Below, in pieces: positions 25,737-34,188 of a DNA stretch of 64,000 bases. The stretch covers positions 7,001 through 71,000 of the forward strand of contig NZ_JBDWAS010000024.1 of NCBI RefSeq assembly GCF_039978735.1, written 5' to 3'. The notes below the pieces were generated by a model. The model did no database searches and was not told the origin of the DNA. It saw only the letters and a list, made by a program, of their open reading frames with translations. The stretch's first letter is position 1; every line of letters begins with the position of its first letter. Source of the stretch: Maricaulis sp039978735. GTDB lineage: Bacteria; Pseudomonadota; Alphaproteobacteria; Caulobacterales; Maricaulaceae. A program made the position numbers and the translations under genes.

Positions 25737-28073
25737 TCAGTAGCGGTATTCCAGCGAGGCAAAGACCGTGCGCGGCGGTCCGTAGAAGCCGATAATGCTG
25801 TCGCCATAGGCCAGGCCGGGGAAGTAGTAGCCGCCCGTGCGATAGCGCTCGTCGGTCAGGTTGCGGGCATGCAGTCCCGCCCGCCAGCGGCCGGAGCCGG
25901 ACGTCCACACCGCGCTGGCGTCGACAAGCGAGTAGCCCGGCTGGTCGATCTCGGGCGCAGGCGTCTCGAACATCGAGCTGTCGCTTCGCCAGGACACCGC
26001 CGCCCGCAGATCGAGCATGCCGCCGATCACATCGTCGGAATGGTGGCTGAGCGCCAGCGATCCGTTCCAGTCCGGCGTGTTCTGGAACTGGCGTGCGTCG
26101 GAAACGTCGGCCAGCACATAGGCCGGCGGCGGCGATCCATTGGGCACATAGGCCAGATACTCGTCGAACGCAGCGTCGACATAGCCCAGCGCCAGATCGA
26201 GACTGAACCCGCCGCCCAGCCGGGCCTGCGCTTCCAGCTCGGCGCCGCGAATGGTCGAGGAACCGACATTGTCGATGAAACTCACCAGGCCCGTGCCGAC
26301 CGTGTTGACCTGCTGGCTTGTCACCTGCTGACCGTCATAGGAGGCGTTGAACATGGCCGCCGAGAACCGCACCCGGTCGTCGAACAGATAGCCCTTCAGG
26401 CCGATCTCCAGCGAGTCGACGGTTTCCGGATCATAGCCGTCCATCGTCGCCGGCGTTGCCGCTGCGTCGCCGCGCATGTCGAACCCGCCCGACTTGAAGC
26501 CCCGGCCATAGCTGACATAGGCGTTCAGCGTATCGCTGATCCGGTAGCTCAGCCCGATACGCGGCGTGAACTCCTCGAAGGCGCGCTCTGCGGTGTAGTC
26601 GGTGAGGATCTGGATCGGCGTATTGGGCGTGCCGGAGACCGGCGATCCCAGACCCAGATAATTCGCCTTGAACACGCGGCCGGTCTTTTCGTCGCGCGTC
26701 CAGCGCCCGCCGAGCGTGAGGGTCCAGCGGTCTGCGAGATCGAAGTCGAACTCGCCGAACACCGCAAGCGATGTCGTATCGACATGCCCGCTCGTGCCCT
26801 GGGTGAAGTTCGGCGTCGGCGAACCGGGAATGGCGGCCGCGCCGATGCCCAGCACCGTGTCATAACCGCCGCTGGCATAGGCATCGAGATAGTAGACGCC
26901 CGCCACGCCGCGCCAGCGGTCATGATCGAACAGGAGCTGGAATTCCTGCGAGAACTGGTCGTCGTCATAGACGGTCTCGGGCGCGAGTACGTCGAGGATC
27001 GGCGCCGGCGTGCCATCGAAATCGATGCCCTCGCCATGGGTCTCGCCATCGCGCCAGGCCGTCACGGTCTTGAAGGTGAGGTGATCGCTGATGGTCCATT
27101 CACCGGTCAGCGAGACGCCCTGGTTGATGACTTCGTTGGTCTCGTCGACACCCGCCCAGCTGTCATAGACATCGTCCGTAACCGGGAAGGCGCCGGCCGG
27201 CACATCGATCCCGAAAGGCGTCGTGATGGGCGGCGCACCGAAGGCGGCGGGAACGGGCAGTTCGCGATGGCCGGGATTGGCATTGCTGTCATCGTCCAGC
27301 CGGTCGGCCGTGAGGCGGAAGAACCAGTCCGGTGCCGGTTCGAACTCGACGGTGAGGCGCGCGGAAAAGCTTTCCCGGTTCCCGATATCGGCACCGTTCC
27401 ACAGATTGGTGCCATAGCCGTCGCGCCGGTAGACCCCCAGCGCACCGCCGACGCGCAATCCGTCAGACAGCGGTGCCGAGCCGGAGACGATCAGATCGCG
27501 CTGATTGTATTCGCCCAGATTGGTCCGCACGGAGAAGGTCGGCTGGTCGTCCAGCCGTGCGGTGACGAACTTGATCGCCCCGCCGATCGTGTTGCGGCCA
27601 TAGAGCGTGCCCTGCGGACCGCGCAGGACCTCGACCCGCTCGATGTCCAGGATATCGAGGATCGCACCTTGCGGGCGGGCGACATAGACATCGTCGATGT
27701 AAAGACCGATCCCCGGCTCGAATCCCCACAGCGGATCCTGCTGGCCGATACCGCGGATGAAGGCTGTCAGCGTGGAATTCGTCGCCCGTGCGACCTGAAG
27801 CGTCAGGTTGGGCGTGTTGCGCTGGAGCGCGGTGATATCCGTTGCGCCGGACAGGTCGAGCGCTTCGGCGCTCTGCACCGTCATCGCGACCGGCACGTCG
27901 ATCAGGCTTTCCTCACGGCGGCGGGCCGTGACGACGATGGTATCGACCGCGCGTTCACCTTCGCCGGCCGGCGCGCTCTCCTGGGCCTGCGCAGCCGCTG
28001 TCGCCAGCAATCCTGCCAGCGCCGCACACGACATCAAATTGGCCCGCAAACACGAGCCGGTCCCCTTTTTCAT
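25737..28073 (-). CDS. TonB-dependent receptor (OMR family)
   Basis: 778 residues: signal peptide (AQAQ), TonB box DTIVVTARRREE at about 43, plug (about 50-165, with VEVLRGPQGTLYGRNTIGGAI) and a beta-barrel ending SLEYRY. A strong GGGAGGAG site lies just before the ATG. This class is common in Sphingomonad- and Caulobacter-like bacteria and takes up sugars, aromatics, steroids or terpenoids as well as siderophores. It is divergent from a TetR gene across an operator-like palindrome, and followed by an alpha/beta hydrolase, which suggests an organic ester or lactone rather than iron. Confidence 0.92.
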   Translation of the reverse strand: MKKGTGSCLRANLMSCAALAGLLATAAAQAQESAPAGEGERAVDTIVVTARRREESLIDVPVAMTVQSAEALDLSGATDITALQRNTPNLTLQVARATNSTLTAFIRGIGQQDPLWGFEPGIGLYIDDVYVARPQGAILDILDIERVEVLRGPQGTLYGRNTIGGAIKFVTARLDDQPTFSVRTNLGEYNQRDLIVSGSAPLSDGLRVGGALGVYRRDGYGTNLWNGADIGNRESFSARLTVEFEPAPDWFFRLTADRLDDDSNANPGHRELPVPAAFGAPPITTPFGIDVPAGAFPVTDDVYDSWAGVDETNEVINQGVSLTGEWTISDHLTFKTVTAWRDGETHGEGIDFDGTPAPILDVLAPETVYDDDQFSQEFQLLFDHDRWRGVAGVYYLDAYASGGYDTVLGIGAAAIPGSPTPNFTQGTSGHVDTTSLAVFGEFDFDLADRWTLTLGGRWTRDEKTGRVFKANYLGLGSPVSGTPNTPIQILTDYTAERAFEEFTPRIGLSYRISDTLNAYVSYGRGFKSGGFDMRGDAAATPATMDGYDPETVDSLEIGLKGYLFDDRVRFSAAMFNASYDGQQVTSQQVNTVGTGLVSFIDNVGSSTIRGAELEAQARLGGGFSLDLALGYVDAAFDEYLAYVPNGSPPPAYVLADVSDARQFQNTPDWNGSLALSHHSDDVIGGMLDLRAAVSWRSDSSMFETPAPEIDQPGYSLVDASAVWTSGSGRWRAGLHARNLTDERYRTGGYYFPGLAYGDSIIGFYGPPRTVFASLEYRY

Positions 28074-28147
28074 GCTCTCCTCCCTCGGCGCATTTTTGCG
28101 CTTGCCGGCACGTTGGCGCCGGTTCGGGAGACATACTCAATATATTT

Positions 28148-28165
28148 ATTTATTGGTCAATAAAT
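28148..28165. promoter_or_regulatory. TetR-type operator between the receptor and its divergent regulator
   Basis: ATTTATTGGTCAATAAAT has perfect 8-bp inverted arms around a 2-nt centre in an AT-rich island within very GC-rich DNA. It lies 74 nt before the receptor ATG (28073) and 60 nt before the TetR ATG (28226). TTATTG...CAATAA arms are usual for TetR-family operators, so autoregulation and repression of the receptor-hydrolase operon are likely. Confidence 0.75.
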
Positions 28166-28225
28166 TTATTGAGATGCATGCTTGCGCCTTGGCGCAGCAG
28201 GAAAAACGGTGCAAGACGGGAGGCC

Positions 28226-28954
28226 ATGAGCAAGAGCATGATCGCAAAACCGGACACAGGCCCTGCCAGCCCGGCCCGACGGCGCCGGCGCCAGGCGGAC
28301 CGCCGCGAGGAATCGCGCGAACGCATTCTCGATGCCGCCGAAGCGCTCTTCGCCGGGGCCGGTTTCGAAGCTGTCTCCATGCGCCAGATCGCGACCGAGT
28401 CGGGCGTCGATACGGCTCTGATCCACTATTATTTCGGCACCAAGGCCGGTGTCATCGACGCCGTTCTCGAACGCCGCGCCGACATGGTGAACGCCCGCCG
28501 GACCGCATCGCTGGACGCCTATGCCCGCGAGCATGCCGGCAAGATGACCGGACCCGGCCTGGTACGCGCCTATCTGGAACCGACGTTCAGCTTCATTCTC
28601 GACGGCACACCCGGCCATCGTCACTACGGCTCGGTTATCGCGCGCCTCAACAGCGCTCCGATCCCCGCCGAGATCGGGCATGATTCCTCACCCTTCGATG
28701 CCGTAACCCAGCGTTTCGTGGAATTGCTGCGGGAGGTGCGGCCGGATTGCTCGCTGGCCGACCTCTACTGGTTCTACCACATGATGTCCGGCGCCATCAC
28801 GCTGTCGCTGGCCCAGACCGGCCGCATCGATCACCTCTCCGGCGGGCTGTGCAACTCCGCCGATGCCGCTACGATCCTGGAACGGATGTGCGAGATCTTC
28901 GGCCAGGGGATCGAGGCTCTGCCACCCACGATGGCAGACGGTGAAAACCCCTGA
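28226..28954 (+). CDS. TetR-family transcriptional repressor
   Basis: 242 residues. The N-terminal helix-turn-helix (about 25-75: RILDAAEALFAGAGFEAVSMRQIATESGVDTALIHYYFGTKAGVIDAVL) is a textbook TetR domain; the C-terminal half resembles the TetR_C_11/CecR-like ligand domain (HRHYGSVIARLNS). The ATG at 28226 follows GGGAGG closely; an ATG at 28238 is an alternative. The divergent receptor-hydrolase operon and the intervening palindrome make it the probable local repressor, released by the imported compound or a product. Confidence 0.9.
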   Translation: MSKSMIAKPDTGPASPARRRRRQADRREESRERILDAAEALFAGAGFEAVSMRQIATESGVDTALIHYYFGTKAGVIDAVLERRADMVNARRTASLDAYAREHAGKMTGPGLVRAYLEPTFSFILDGTPGHRHYGSVIARLNSAPIPAEIGHDSSPFDAVTQRFVELLREVRPDCSLADLYWFYHMMSGAITLSLAQTGRIDHLSGGLCNSADAATILERMCEIFGQGIEALPPTMADGENP

Positions 28955-29135
28955 AATACAATGCTTTGTATCATAGAAAATGACGAGCCTCGCGGGACAC
29001 GGAAATATCCCGCATGGCGGCTCGCGATTGCTGTCCCGCAGCCCCGCCGGACGCGCTTGCACGGGCGACGCAATTAGGGGGCGGTTAACCCGCCGGACCT
29101 ACCTCCGCCAATAGTCCATTCCAGCGGAGTTTCGC

Positions 29136-30920
29136 ATGTTCAGCCTGAAGAAGATCGTGGCAATTCTTTGCGTGGTGAACCTGATTGCCAGTGCCTTTCT
29201 TGTGTTCAGCGTCGTGAAACTCAACGCCTCGCACACCGAGGTGAGCGCCGCATTCGAACAGCAATACAATTCCTACCTGCTTGCGGACGAACTGCGGCAG
29301 AGCTCGGACGATCTGACCCGGCTGGCGCGCACCTATGTGGTCACGGGCGACGAAGCTTTCCGGGACCAGTACAACGCCATTGTCGAAATTCGCGACGGCA
29401 CCCGTCCGCGTCCCGAAGACTATCACCGCATCTACTGGGACTTCGTGGCGGCCGGCGCTTCGGCACCGCGGCCGGCGACCGGGTCGGCCTCCCTCACCGA
29501 GCTGATGGCGGACGCCGGCTTCACCGATGCCGAATTCGCCCTGCTCGACCAGGCCAAGGCCAACTCCGACGCGCTCATAGCGCTGGAAGTGCGGGCCATG
29601 AATCTCGTTGAAGCCGTGGCATCGGGTCGCTCGTCCGATCCGGAGGGCGATCTGCGCGAGGCCCGCGAGCTGATGCACTCGGCGGACTATCACCGCTACA
29701 AGGCCGAGATCATGCAGCCGGTCGACGATTTCTTCGTGATGCTGGAAAGCCGGACGGGCGACCGGATTGCTGAAGCGCGCTCTGTCTCGCACTTCTACGA
29801 AACGCTGACCAATGTCTCGGTCGGACTGCTCATCCTGACCCTGCTCGCCTTTGCAGGCTTCGTCCTGACGCGGGTCCTGCGCGGCCTGAACACGCTTCAG
29901 GGTGCCATGGTGCGGATTGCCGGGGGCGATCTGGATGCTGAGATCCCGGCGGCGGACCGCACGGACGAGATCGGCCAGATGGGCCGTGCCCTGGAGGCAT
30001 TCCGCCAGAACGCCATCGAGGTGAAACGCCTGGAGGAGAATGAAGCCCGCTCGAAGGAGCAGGCCGCAGAGGAGGCGCGGGCCCTGCGCAATCAGCTTGC
30101 CGGCGAGTTCGAGGGCTCTGTGGGGTCGATCGTGTCGGCCATCGCATCGGCGGCCCAGCAGACCCGCGCTTCGGCAGAGACGTTGTCGCGCTCCTCGGCC
30201 GCGACATCCGAGCAATCGACCGCCGTCGCAACGGCTGCCGAACAGGCTTCCGGCAATGTCCAGACCGTCGCCAGCGCCGCAGAGGAAATGTCCAGCTCCA
30301 TTGCCGAGATCACCCGTCAGGTCGGCCGCTGCAGCGAAGTGACCAGTATCGCCGTGGAAGACGTCAGCAATACCGACGAACGCGTCCGCCAGCTCACCCA
30401 GTCCGTGTCCGAGATCGACAAGGTTCTCTCGCTGATCACCGCCATTGCCGAACAGACCAACCTGCTGGCCCTCAACGCCACGATCGAGGCGGCCCGGGCC
30501 GGCGAGGCCGGCAAGGGCTTCGCCGTCGTCGCCTCCGAGGTCAAGGAACTGGCCGGCCAGACCGCACGCGCCACTCACGAGATCGCCGGCCAGATCCGCG
30601 GCATCCAGGACTCCACGGAAGGGACCGTCGGGGCGATCCGCACCATCGGCAAGACGATCACCGACGTTCAGGAAATCGCCGCTGCGATCGCGGCCGCCGT
30701 CGAGGAGCAGAGCGCAGCGACCAGCGAGATTGCACGCAATATCGAAGAGGCTGCCAAGGGCACGATCGAAGTGACCTCCAGCATCACCCATGTCGCCACG
30801 GCCGCGTCGGAGACGGGTCAGGCCGGCAACGACCTGCTGGATGCTGCCCAGGACCTGTCAGACCAGTCGTCTGCGCTCAGCCGGCAGGTTGACGGCTTCC
30901 TCGCGCAGATCCGCGCCTGA
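29136..30920 (+). CDS. methyl-accepting chemotaxis protein
   Basis: 594 residues: transmembrane helix 1 (about 8-28), periplasmic helical sensor domain (about 30-220), transmembrane helix 2 (about 224-246), HAMP (about 247-300) and a long cytoplasmic coiled coil. The conserved hairpin tip AEQTNLLALNATIEAARAGE is present. It lacks a C-terminal NWETF-like pentapeptide, so it would depend on other receptors or free CheR/CheB for adaptation. GGAG lies 6 nt before the ATG. No che genes are near. The ligand is unknown. Confidence 0.93.
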   Translation: MFSLKKIVAILCVVNLIASAFLVFSVVKLNASHTEVSAAFEQQYNSYLLADELRQSSDDLTRLARTYVVTGDEAFRDQYNAIVEIRDGTRPRPEDYHRIYWDFVAAGASAPRPATGSASLTELMADAGFTDAEFALLDQAKANSDALIALEVRAMNLVEAVASGRSSDPEGDLREARELMHSADYHRYKAEIMQPVDDFFVMLESRTGDRIAEARSVSHFYETLTNVSVGLLILTLLAFAGFVLTRVLRGLNTLQGAMVRIAGGDLDAEIPAADRTDEIGQMGRALEAFRQNAIEVKRLEENEARSKEQAAEEARALRNQLAGEFEGSVGSIVSAIASAAQQTRASAETLSRSSAATSEQSTAVATAAEQASGNVQTVASAAEEMSSSIAEITRQVGRCSEVTSIAVEDVSNTDERVRQLTQSVSEIDKVLSLITAIAEQTNLLALNATIEAARAGEAGKGFAVVASEVKELAGQTARATHEIAGQIRGIQDSTEGTVGAIRTIGKTITDVQEIAAAIAAAVEEQSAATSEIARNIEEAAKGTIEVTSSITHVATAASETGQAGNDLLDAAQDLSDQSSALSRQVDGFLAQIRA

Positions 30921-30952
30921 TCCCGCGACGGCTCCGAGCGCTCGAGAACATG

Positions 30953-30997
30953 AGCTTGAACCGGCAGCGGCACAGGTCCCTACTGCCGGTTCAAGCT
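30953..30997. terminator. long perfect hairpin between convergent chemoreceptor and channel genes
   Basis: A 15-bp perfect stem (30953-30967 with 30983-30997, arm AGCTTGAACCGGCAG) and a 15-nt loop lie in the 83-nt gap between two convergent stop codons. There is no T run on either side, so it is probably a bidirectional transcript end or 3' stabiliser rather than a classic intrinsic terminator. Confidence 0.6.
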
Positions 30998-31003
30998 GCG
31001 CGA

Positions 31004-32188
31004 TCAATAGTCGAAGACCAGGCTCAGCCAGATCTTGGTCCGGTCTGCCGGTCCGCCCGCATCGCCGTCGAAGACGGCGGCCTTGGCCTCCGCCGACAGA
31101 CGCTCGCTCAGCGCCAGGCCGGCCACGAGATCGAGCTCGGATCCATAGTCGATATCGCCGTCATCGGATGCGAAATCATGCCAGGCAAAGCCCAGGCTGA
31201 CCGGTCCCGGCGCAGCATCCGGGAAGCGCCAGCTGCCGCGCACATAGAGGTCGCGCAGACCGTCGGCCGGGGTCGACAGGAAGACATCCGCCGCGCCCTG
31301 GAATTTGTGCAGCGTGGCGAGCGGCGTCTGGAAGCCCTGCACTCCGTCGCCGCCCAGCACCTCGATCCCGCCGCCGATGGAGAGATTTCCGGACCGGTAG
31401 TCCGCTTCGGCCCGCAGATAGGTCAGGTCGAAATCGCCGGTACTGGCGCCGTAGTCGGACTGATTGGCCAGTTCGAACCGGTAGGCGATCGCCTCGTGCG
31501 TACCGGTCAGGCGCAGCCCCAGCGTCTGTGAGGACAGGGCCGGCGCATTGTCGAAATCGAGCAGGAGCGCGAAGGCAGCAACTTCGCCCAGCGGTGTGTC
31601 CACGCGCGCCTCGCCGGCGTGGGAGGCACTGTCCAGCTCGCCCAGCGGGTGGTCGTCGCCGAAAATGCGGTGGACGCGATCGATATAGGTGTAGTCCAGC
31701 GTCACCGGCCAGCTGTCGCCGCTGGTGATCCGTATCGCGTCGACCGACTGGCTGTTCTGGCGAAAGCCGACCGGCCCGGCAAAGCGCTGATCGCCCAGCA
31801 CGAACCATTGCCGCCCCAGCGTGACGCCAACACCGGTCTCACTACGCCAGGATATCTGCGCCCGGTTCAGCTCGGTGATCTCCGGATCGGCGACGACCGG
31901 ATAGCCCGGATTCGGGGTGACGGTATCGGCGAAATCGTCGATCAGGTGCGCGGTGTTTTCACCCTCCAGCAGAACGGAGAACCCGTTCCGGCGCGGTGTC
32001 TCGAAGCCGAAACGGGTCCGCAGGGTCAGCGCCGAAGCCGTCTCTGCCAGGCCGTCCTGGTCGACGTTTTCATAGCGCAGGCGCATGTTGAGAATGAGAT
32101 TGTCGGCCAGACCGTCGTCTGCGAGCGCGGATGAGGACAACACGACCGGCGCGGCCAGCGCGGCGGTGGCAAGAAGCAGGGCTTTCAT
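31004..32188 (-). CDS. outer-membrane channel, alginate-export/porin-like beta-barrel
   Basis: 394 residues with a signal peptide (SSSALAD), then beta-strand-rich sequence with aromatic girdles and a C-terminal aromatic residue (SLVFDY), all as in outer-membrane barrels. The YENVDQDG start and GRQWFVLGDQRF segment resemble the alginate-export/AlgE-like porin family. GGGAG lies 8 nt before the ATG. Its promoter has the same 14-bp dyad, 21-nt spacer and CTATCGAGG as the NO-reductase gene, so it is probably induced under denitrifying conditions. A role in nitrite or nitrate passage is an inference; the family alone does not show it. Confidence 0.83.
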   Translation of the reverse strand: MKALLLATAALAAPVVLSSSALADDGLADNLILNMRLRYENVDQDGLAETASALTLRTRFGFETPRRNGFSVLLEGENTAHLIDDFADTVTPNPGYPVVADPEITELNRAQISWRSETGVGVTLGRQWFVLGDQRFAGPVGFRQNSQSVDAIRITSGDSWPVTLDYTYIDRVHRIFGDDHPLGELDSASHAGEARVDTPLGEVAAFALLLDFDNAPALSSQTLGLRLTGTHEAIAYRFELANQSDYGASTGDFDLTYLRAEADYRSGNLSIGGGIEVLGGDGVQGFQTPLATLHKFQGAADVFLSTPADGLRDLYVRGSWRFPDAAPGPVSLGFAWHDFASDDGDIDYGSELDLVAGLALSERLSAEAKAAVFDGDAGGPADRTKIWLSLVFDY

Positions 32189-32219
32189 GATGGGAACTCC
32201 CGGGATTGTGACCCGTCCT

Positions 32220-32225
32220 CGATAG
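32220..32225 (-). promoter_or_regulatory. -10 element of the channel gene
   Basis: CTATCG on the minus strand starts 21 nt after the dyad at 32247-32260. norZ and hemN show CTATCG and CTATCC at the identical distance from their dyads. The expected transcript start is about 24 nt before the channel ATG. Confidence 0.6.
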
Positions 32226-32246
32226 GCCCGTTGCCGCCACGTCCAA

Positions 32247-32260
32247 TTGCGCCAGCGCAA
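32247..32260. promoter_or_regulatory. NnrR-type dyad upstream of the channel gene
   Basis: TTGCGCCAGCGCAA, a perfect TTGCG-N4-CGCAA dyad, centred about 65 nt before the channel ATG. The flank CCAATTGCGC-AGCGCAA is almost identical to the site before norZ (43466-43479). Fits activation by a CRP/FNR-family dimer centred near -41. Confidence 0.75.
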
Positions 32261-32282
32261 GCGAGCGGCGCAAAGCCCTGGT

Positions 32283-32296
32283 TTGACCTGCGTCAA
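32283..32296. promoter_or_regulatory. CRP/FNR-family dyad upstream of the PLP decarboxylase
   Basis: TTGACCTGCGTCAA (TTGAC-N4-GTCAA) is centred 68 nt before the decarboxylase ATG. It resembles FNR/DNR sites. No good -10 appears at the 21-nt spacing seen at the other five promoters, so this one is less certain. Confidence 0.45.
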
Positions 32297-32357
32297 AAGG
32301 CCGGATGCCCGATCGTGCGAAAAAGCGCAGCCTGCACCGCCAAAAAAGGGACGATCC

Positions 32358-34121
32358 ATGACTTCACGCGACGACGCCGTGGGCGCAAAGGCCTACTTCC
32401 CCGGTCCCAAGTCGGAGAACGAGGCCTGGGTCCGGGCCGAATTCCAGGCCATTCTCGATGACTGGTTCGACTGGCGCAAAAGCGACCGCACCGGCGATCC
32501 CGTCGCGATCAGCCGGGACGACCGCCTCTCCGCCGGTTTCCTCGCCGAGCGCGAGCGGATGAGCCAGGAGCTCGATACGCTCAAGACGCTGATGCGGCGT
32601 GAAACGCCGACCTACTCGCCGCGCTATGCCGGCCACATGGTGTCGGAGCTCACCCTGCCGGCCCTGTTCGGCCAGCTGACCGCCCTGCTGCACAATCCGA
32701 ACAATACATCCAAGGAAGTCTCGCGCGTCGGCACCGTGATCGAAGCCGAAGCCATCGGCATGCTGGCGGAGATGATCGGCTATGACCCGGCCACGGCCCG
32801 GGGGCATTTCACCTCCGGCGGAACGGTGGCGAATTTCGAGGGGGTCTGGCGGGCCCGCTACCGGCTGGATCACTGGCTGTCACTGGCGCTGTGGATCGCC
32901 GAAAACACCGGCGAGCCCCTCAATGTTTTCGAGGCCGCACACATGGGCTGGACACGCTATGCCGCCCTCGTGAAGCAGCACGCCCCGGACCCTGATGCGC
33001 TGCGCAACTGCAGCGCCGTGGCGGGCAATCCGGCCGACGTGTTCCGCCGCCTCTCCAGGGCCGCCGGGCATCACTATCTCGGCCCGGTCGTGCTGGTTCC
33101 GGCGAGCAAGCATTTCTCCTGGCGCAAGGCTGCCAATGTGTTCGGGCTGGGTGAAGAGGCCTTCTGGGAAATCGGCCTGGACGCCGAGGGGCGTTTCGAT
33201 CTTGCTGATCTGGAACGCCGGGTGACCGAGGCGGAAGCCGCGGCACGGCCGGTGCTCGCCGTCGTTTCGGTTGCCGGCACGACAGAGACCGGCGAGATCG
33301 ATCCGATCGACCGCATCGCCGACCGGCTGGATCAGTGGCGGACCGAGCGCGGCTGGCGGATCTGGCACCATGTCGACGCCGCCTATGGCGGTTTCCTGTG
33401 CACGATTCCGGGCGGTCCGCATGAAACCGTCCTCCAGCCCGCGACGATCGCCGCACTGAAGGCCGTCTCGCGCGCCCATTCGGTGACGATCGACCCCCAC
33501 AAGCTGGGCTTCGTGCCCTATGCCTGCGGCGCGTTTCTCGCCCGCGACGCCGACCACTACACGGTCTCGGTCTTCGACGCGCCCTATCTGGAGCGGCCGC
33601 AGATCTCCGACGATCCCTGGATATCGACGCTGGAGGGGTCGCGCTCGGCAGCCGGAGCGACGGCTGTCTGGCTGACCGGCCGCACGATCGGCTTTGCGCC
33701 CGACCGGTTCGGCGCCCTGCTGGCCGGCATGATCCGGTCGGGCGATGTCTTCCGCAACGAGGTCCTGGGCGATCTTGACGGTGTGCATGTACTCGAACCG
33801 GTCGATGCCAATATCGTGTGCTTCTCGCTCGGCACCCCCGGCGAAGCGCTGAGCGCGGCCAATCGCCGGACCCGGGCCCTCTACGACGCCCTGTGTGCCG
33901 CCGGCGATTTCGTCGTCACGACCACCACGCTGGGCAGCGTCAATCATCGCGGCCAGATCGGGCGTCACATCGCCAGGTTCGACGGCAAGGCGGACGAAGC
34001 CCGGCTGGTCCTGATCCGGTGCGTCTTCATGAACCCCTACTGGGCCAGCGAAGCCATACGCGACGCGATGGTGCCACAATTCGCCGCCACGATCCGGCAG
34101 GCTCTGGCCACGCTCGATTGA
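32358..34121 (+). CDS. group II PLP-dependent amino-acid decarboxylase
   Basis: 587 residues. Lys382 in TIDPHKLG is the expected PLP Schiff-base residue, Asp340 in HHVDAAYGG would hold the pyridine nitrogen, and FTSGGTVANFEG (about 151) binds the phosphate. The family includes glutamate, tyrosine and diaminobutyrate decarboxylases. The protein is longer than GadB (about 466) because of extra N-terminal residues and inserts. Substrate cannot be set. A CRP/FNR-like dyad in the 169-nt divergent region suggests control by oxygen or NO. Decarboxylation consumes a proton, which would suit anaerobic pH control, but this is speculative. Confidence 0.85.
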   Translation: MTSRDDAVGAKAYFPGPKSENEAWVRAEFQAILDDWFDWRKSDRTGDPVAISRDDRLSAGFLAERERMSQELDTLKTLMRRETPTYSPRYAGHMVSELTLPALFGQLTALLHNPNNTSKEVSRVGTVIEAEAIGMLAEMIGYDPATARGHFTSGGTVANFEGVWRARYRLDHWLSLALWIAENTGEPLNVFEAAHMGWTRYAALVKQHAPDPDALRNCSAVAGNPADVFRRLSRAAGHHYLGPVVLVPASKHFSWRKAANVFGLGEEAFWEIGLDAEGRFDLADLERRVTEAEAAARPVLAVVSVAGTTETGEIDPIDRIADRLDQWRTERGWRIWHHVDAAYGGFLCTIPGGPHETVLQPATIAALKAVSRAHSVTIDPHKLGFVPYACGAFLARDADHYTVSVFDAPYLERPQISDDPWISTLEGSRSAAGATAVWLTGRTIGFAPDRFGALLAGMIRSGDVFRNEVLGDLDGVHVLEPVDANIVCFSLGTPGEALSAANRRTRALYDALCAAGDFVVTTTTLGSVNHRGQIGRHIARFDGKADEARLVLIRCVFMNPYWASEAIRDAMVPQFAATIRQALATLD

Positions 34122-34139
34122 GATCGCGGCAAAGAAAAA

Positions 34140-34166
34140 GGGTCGCGATGTCCCGCATCGCGACCC
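34140..34166 (-). terminator. intrinsic terminator of the copper-receptor operon
   Basis: An 11-bp perfect stem (34140-34150 with 34156-34166, arm GGGTCGCGATG) with a 5-nt loop. Read on the minus strand it is followed by CTTTTTCTTT-like sequence, ending transcripts of the receptor gene that stops at 34189. It may also serve the convergent decarboxylase. Confidence 0.82.
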
Positions 34167-34188
34167 TCCAGTTCCCCGGATTGCGCGG

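Noticed and set aside
25728..28163. 811-residue open frame antisense to the TonB receptor
   Set aside because: No recognisable motif and full overlap with a well-supported receptor gene.
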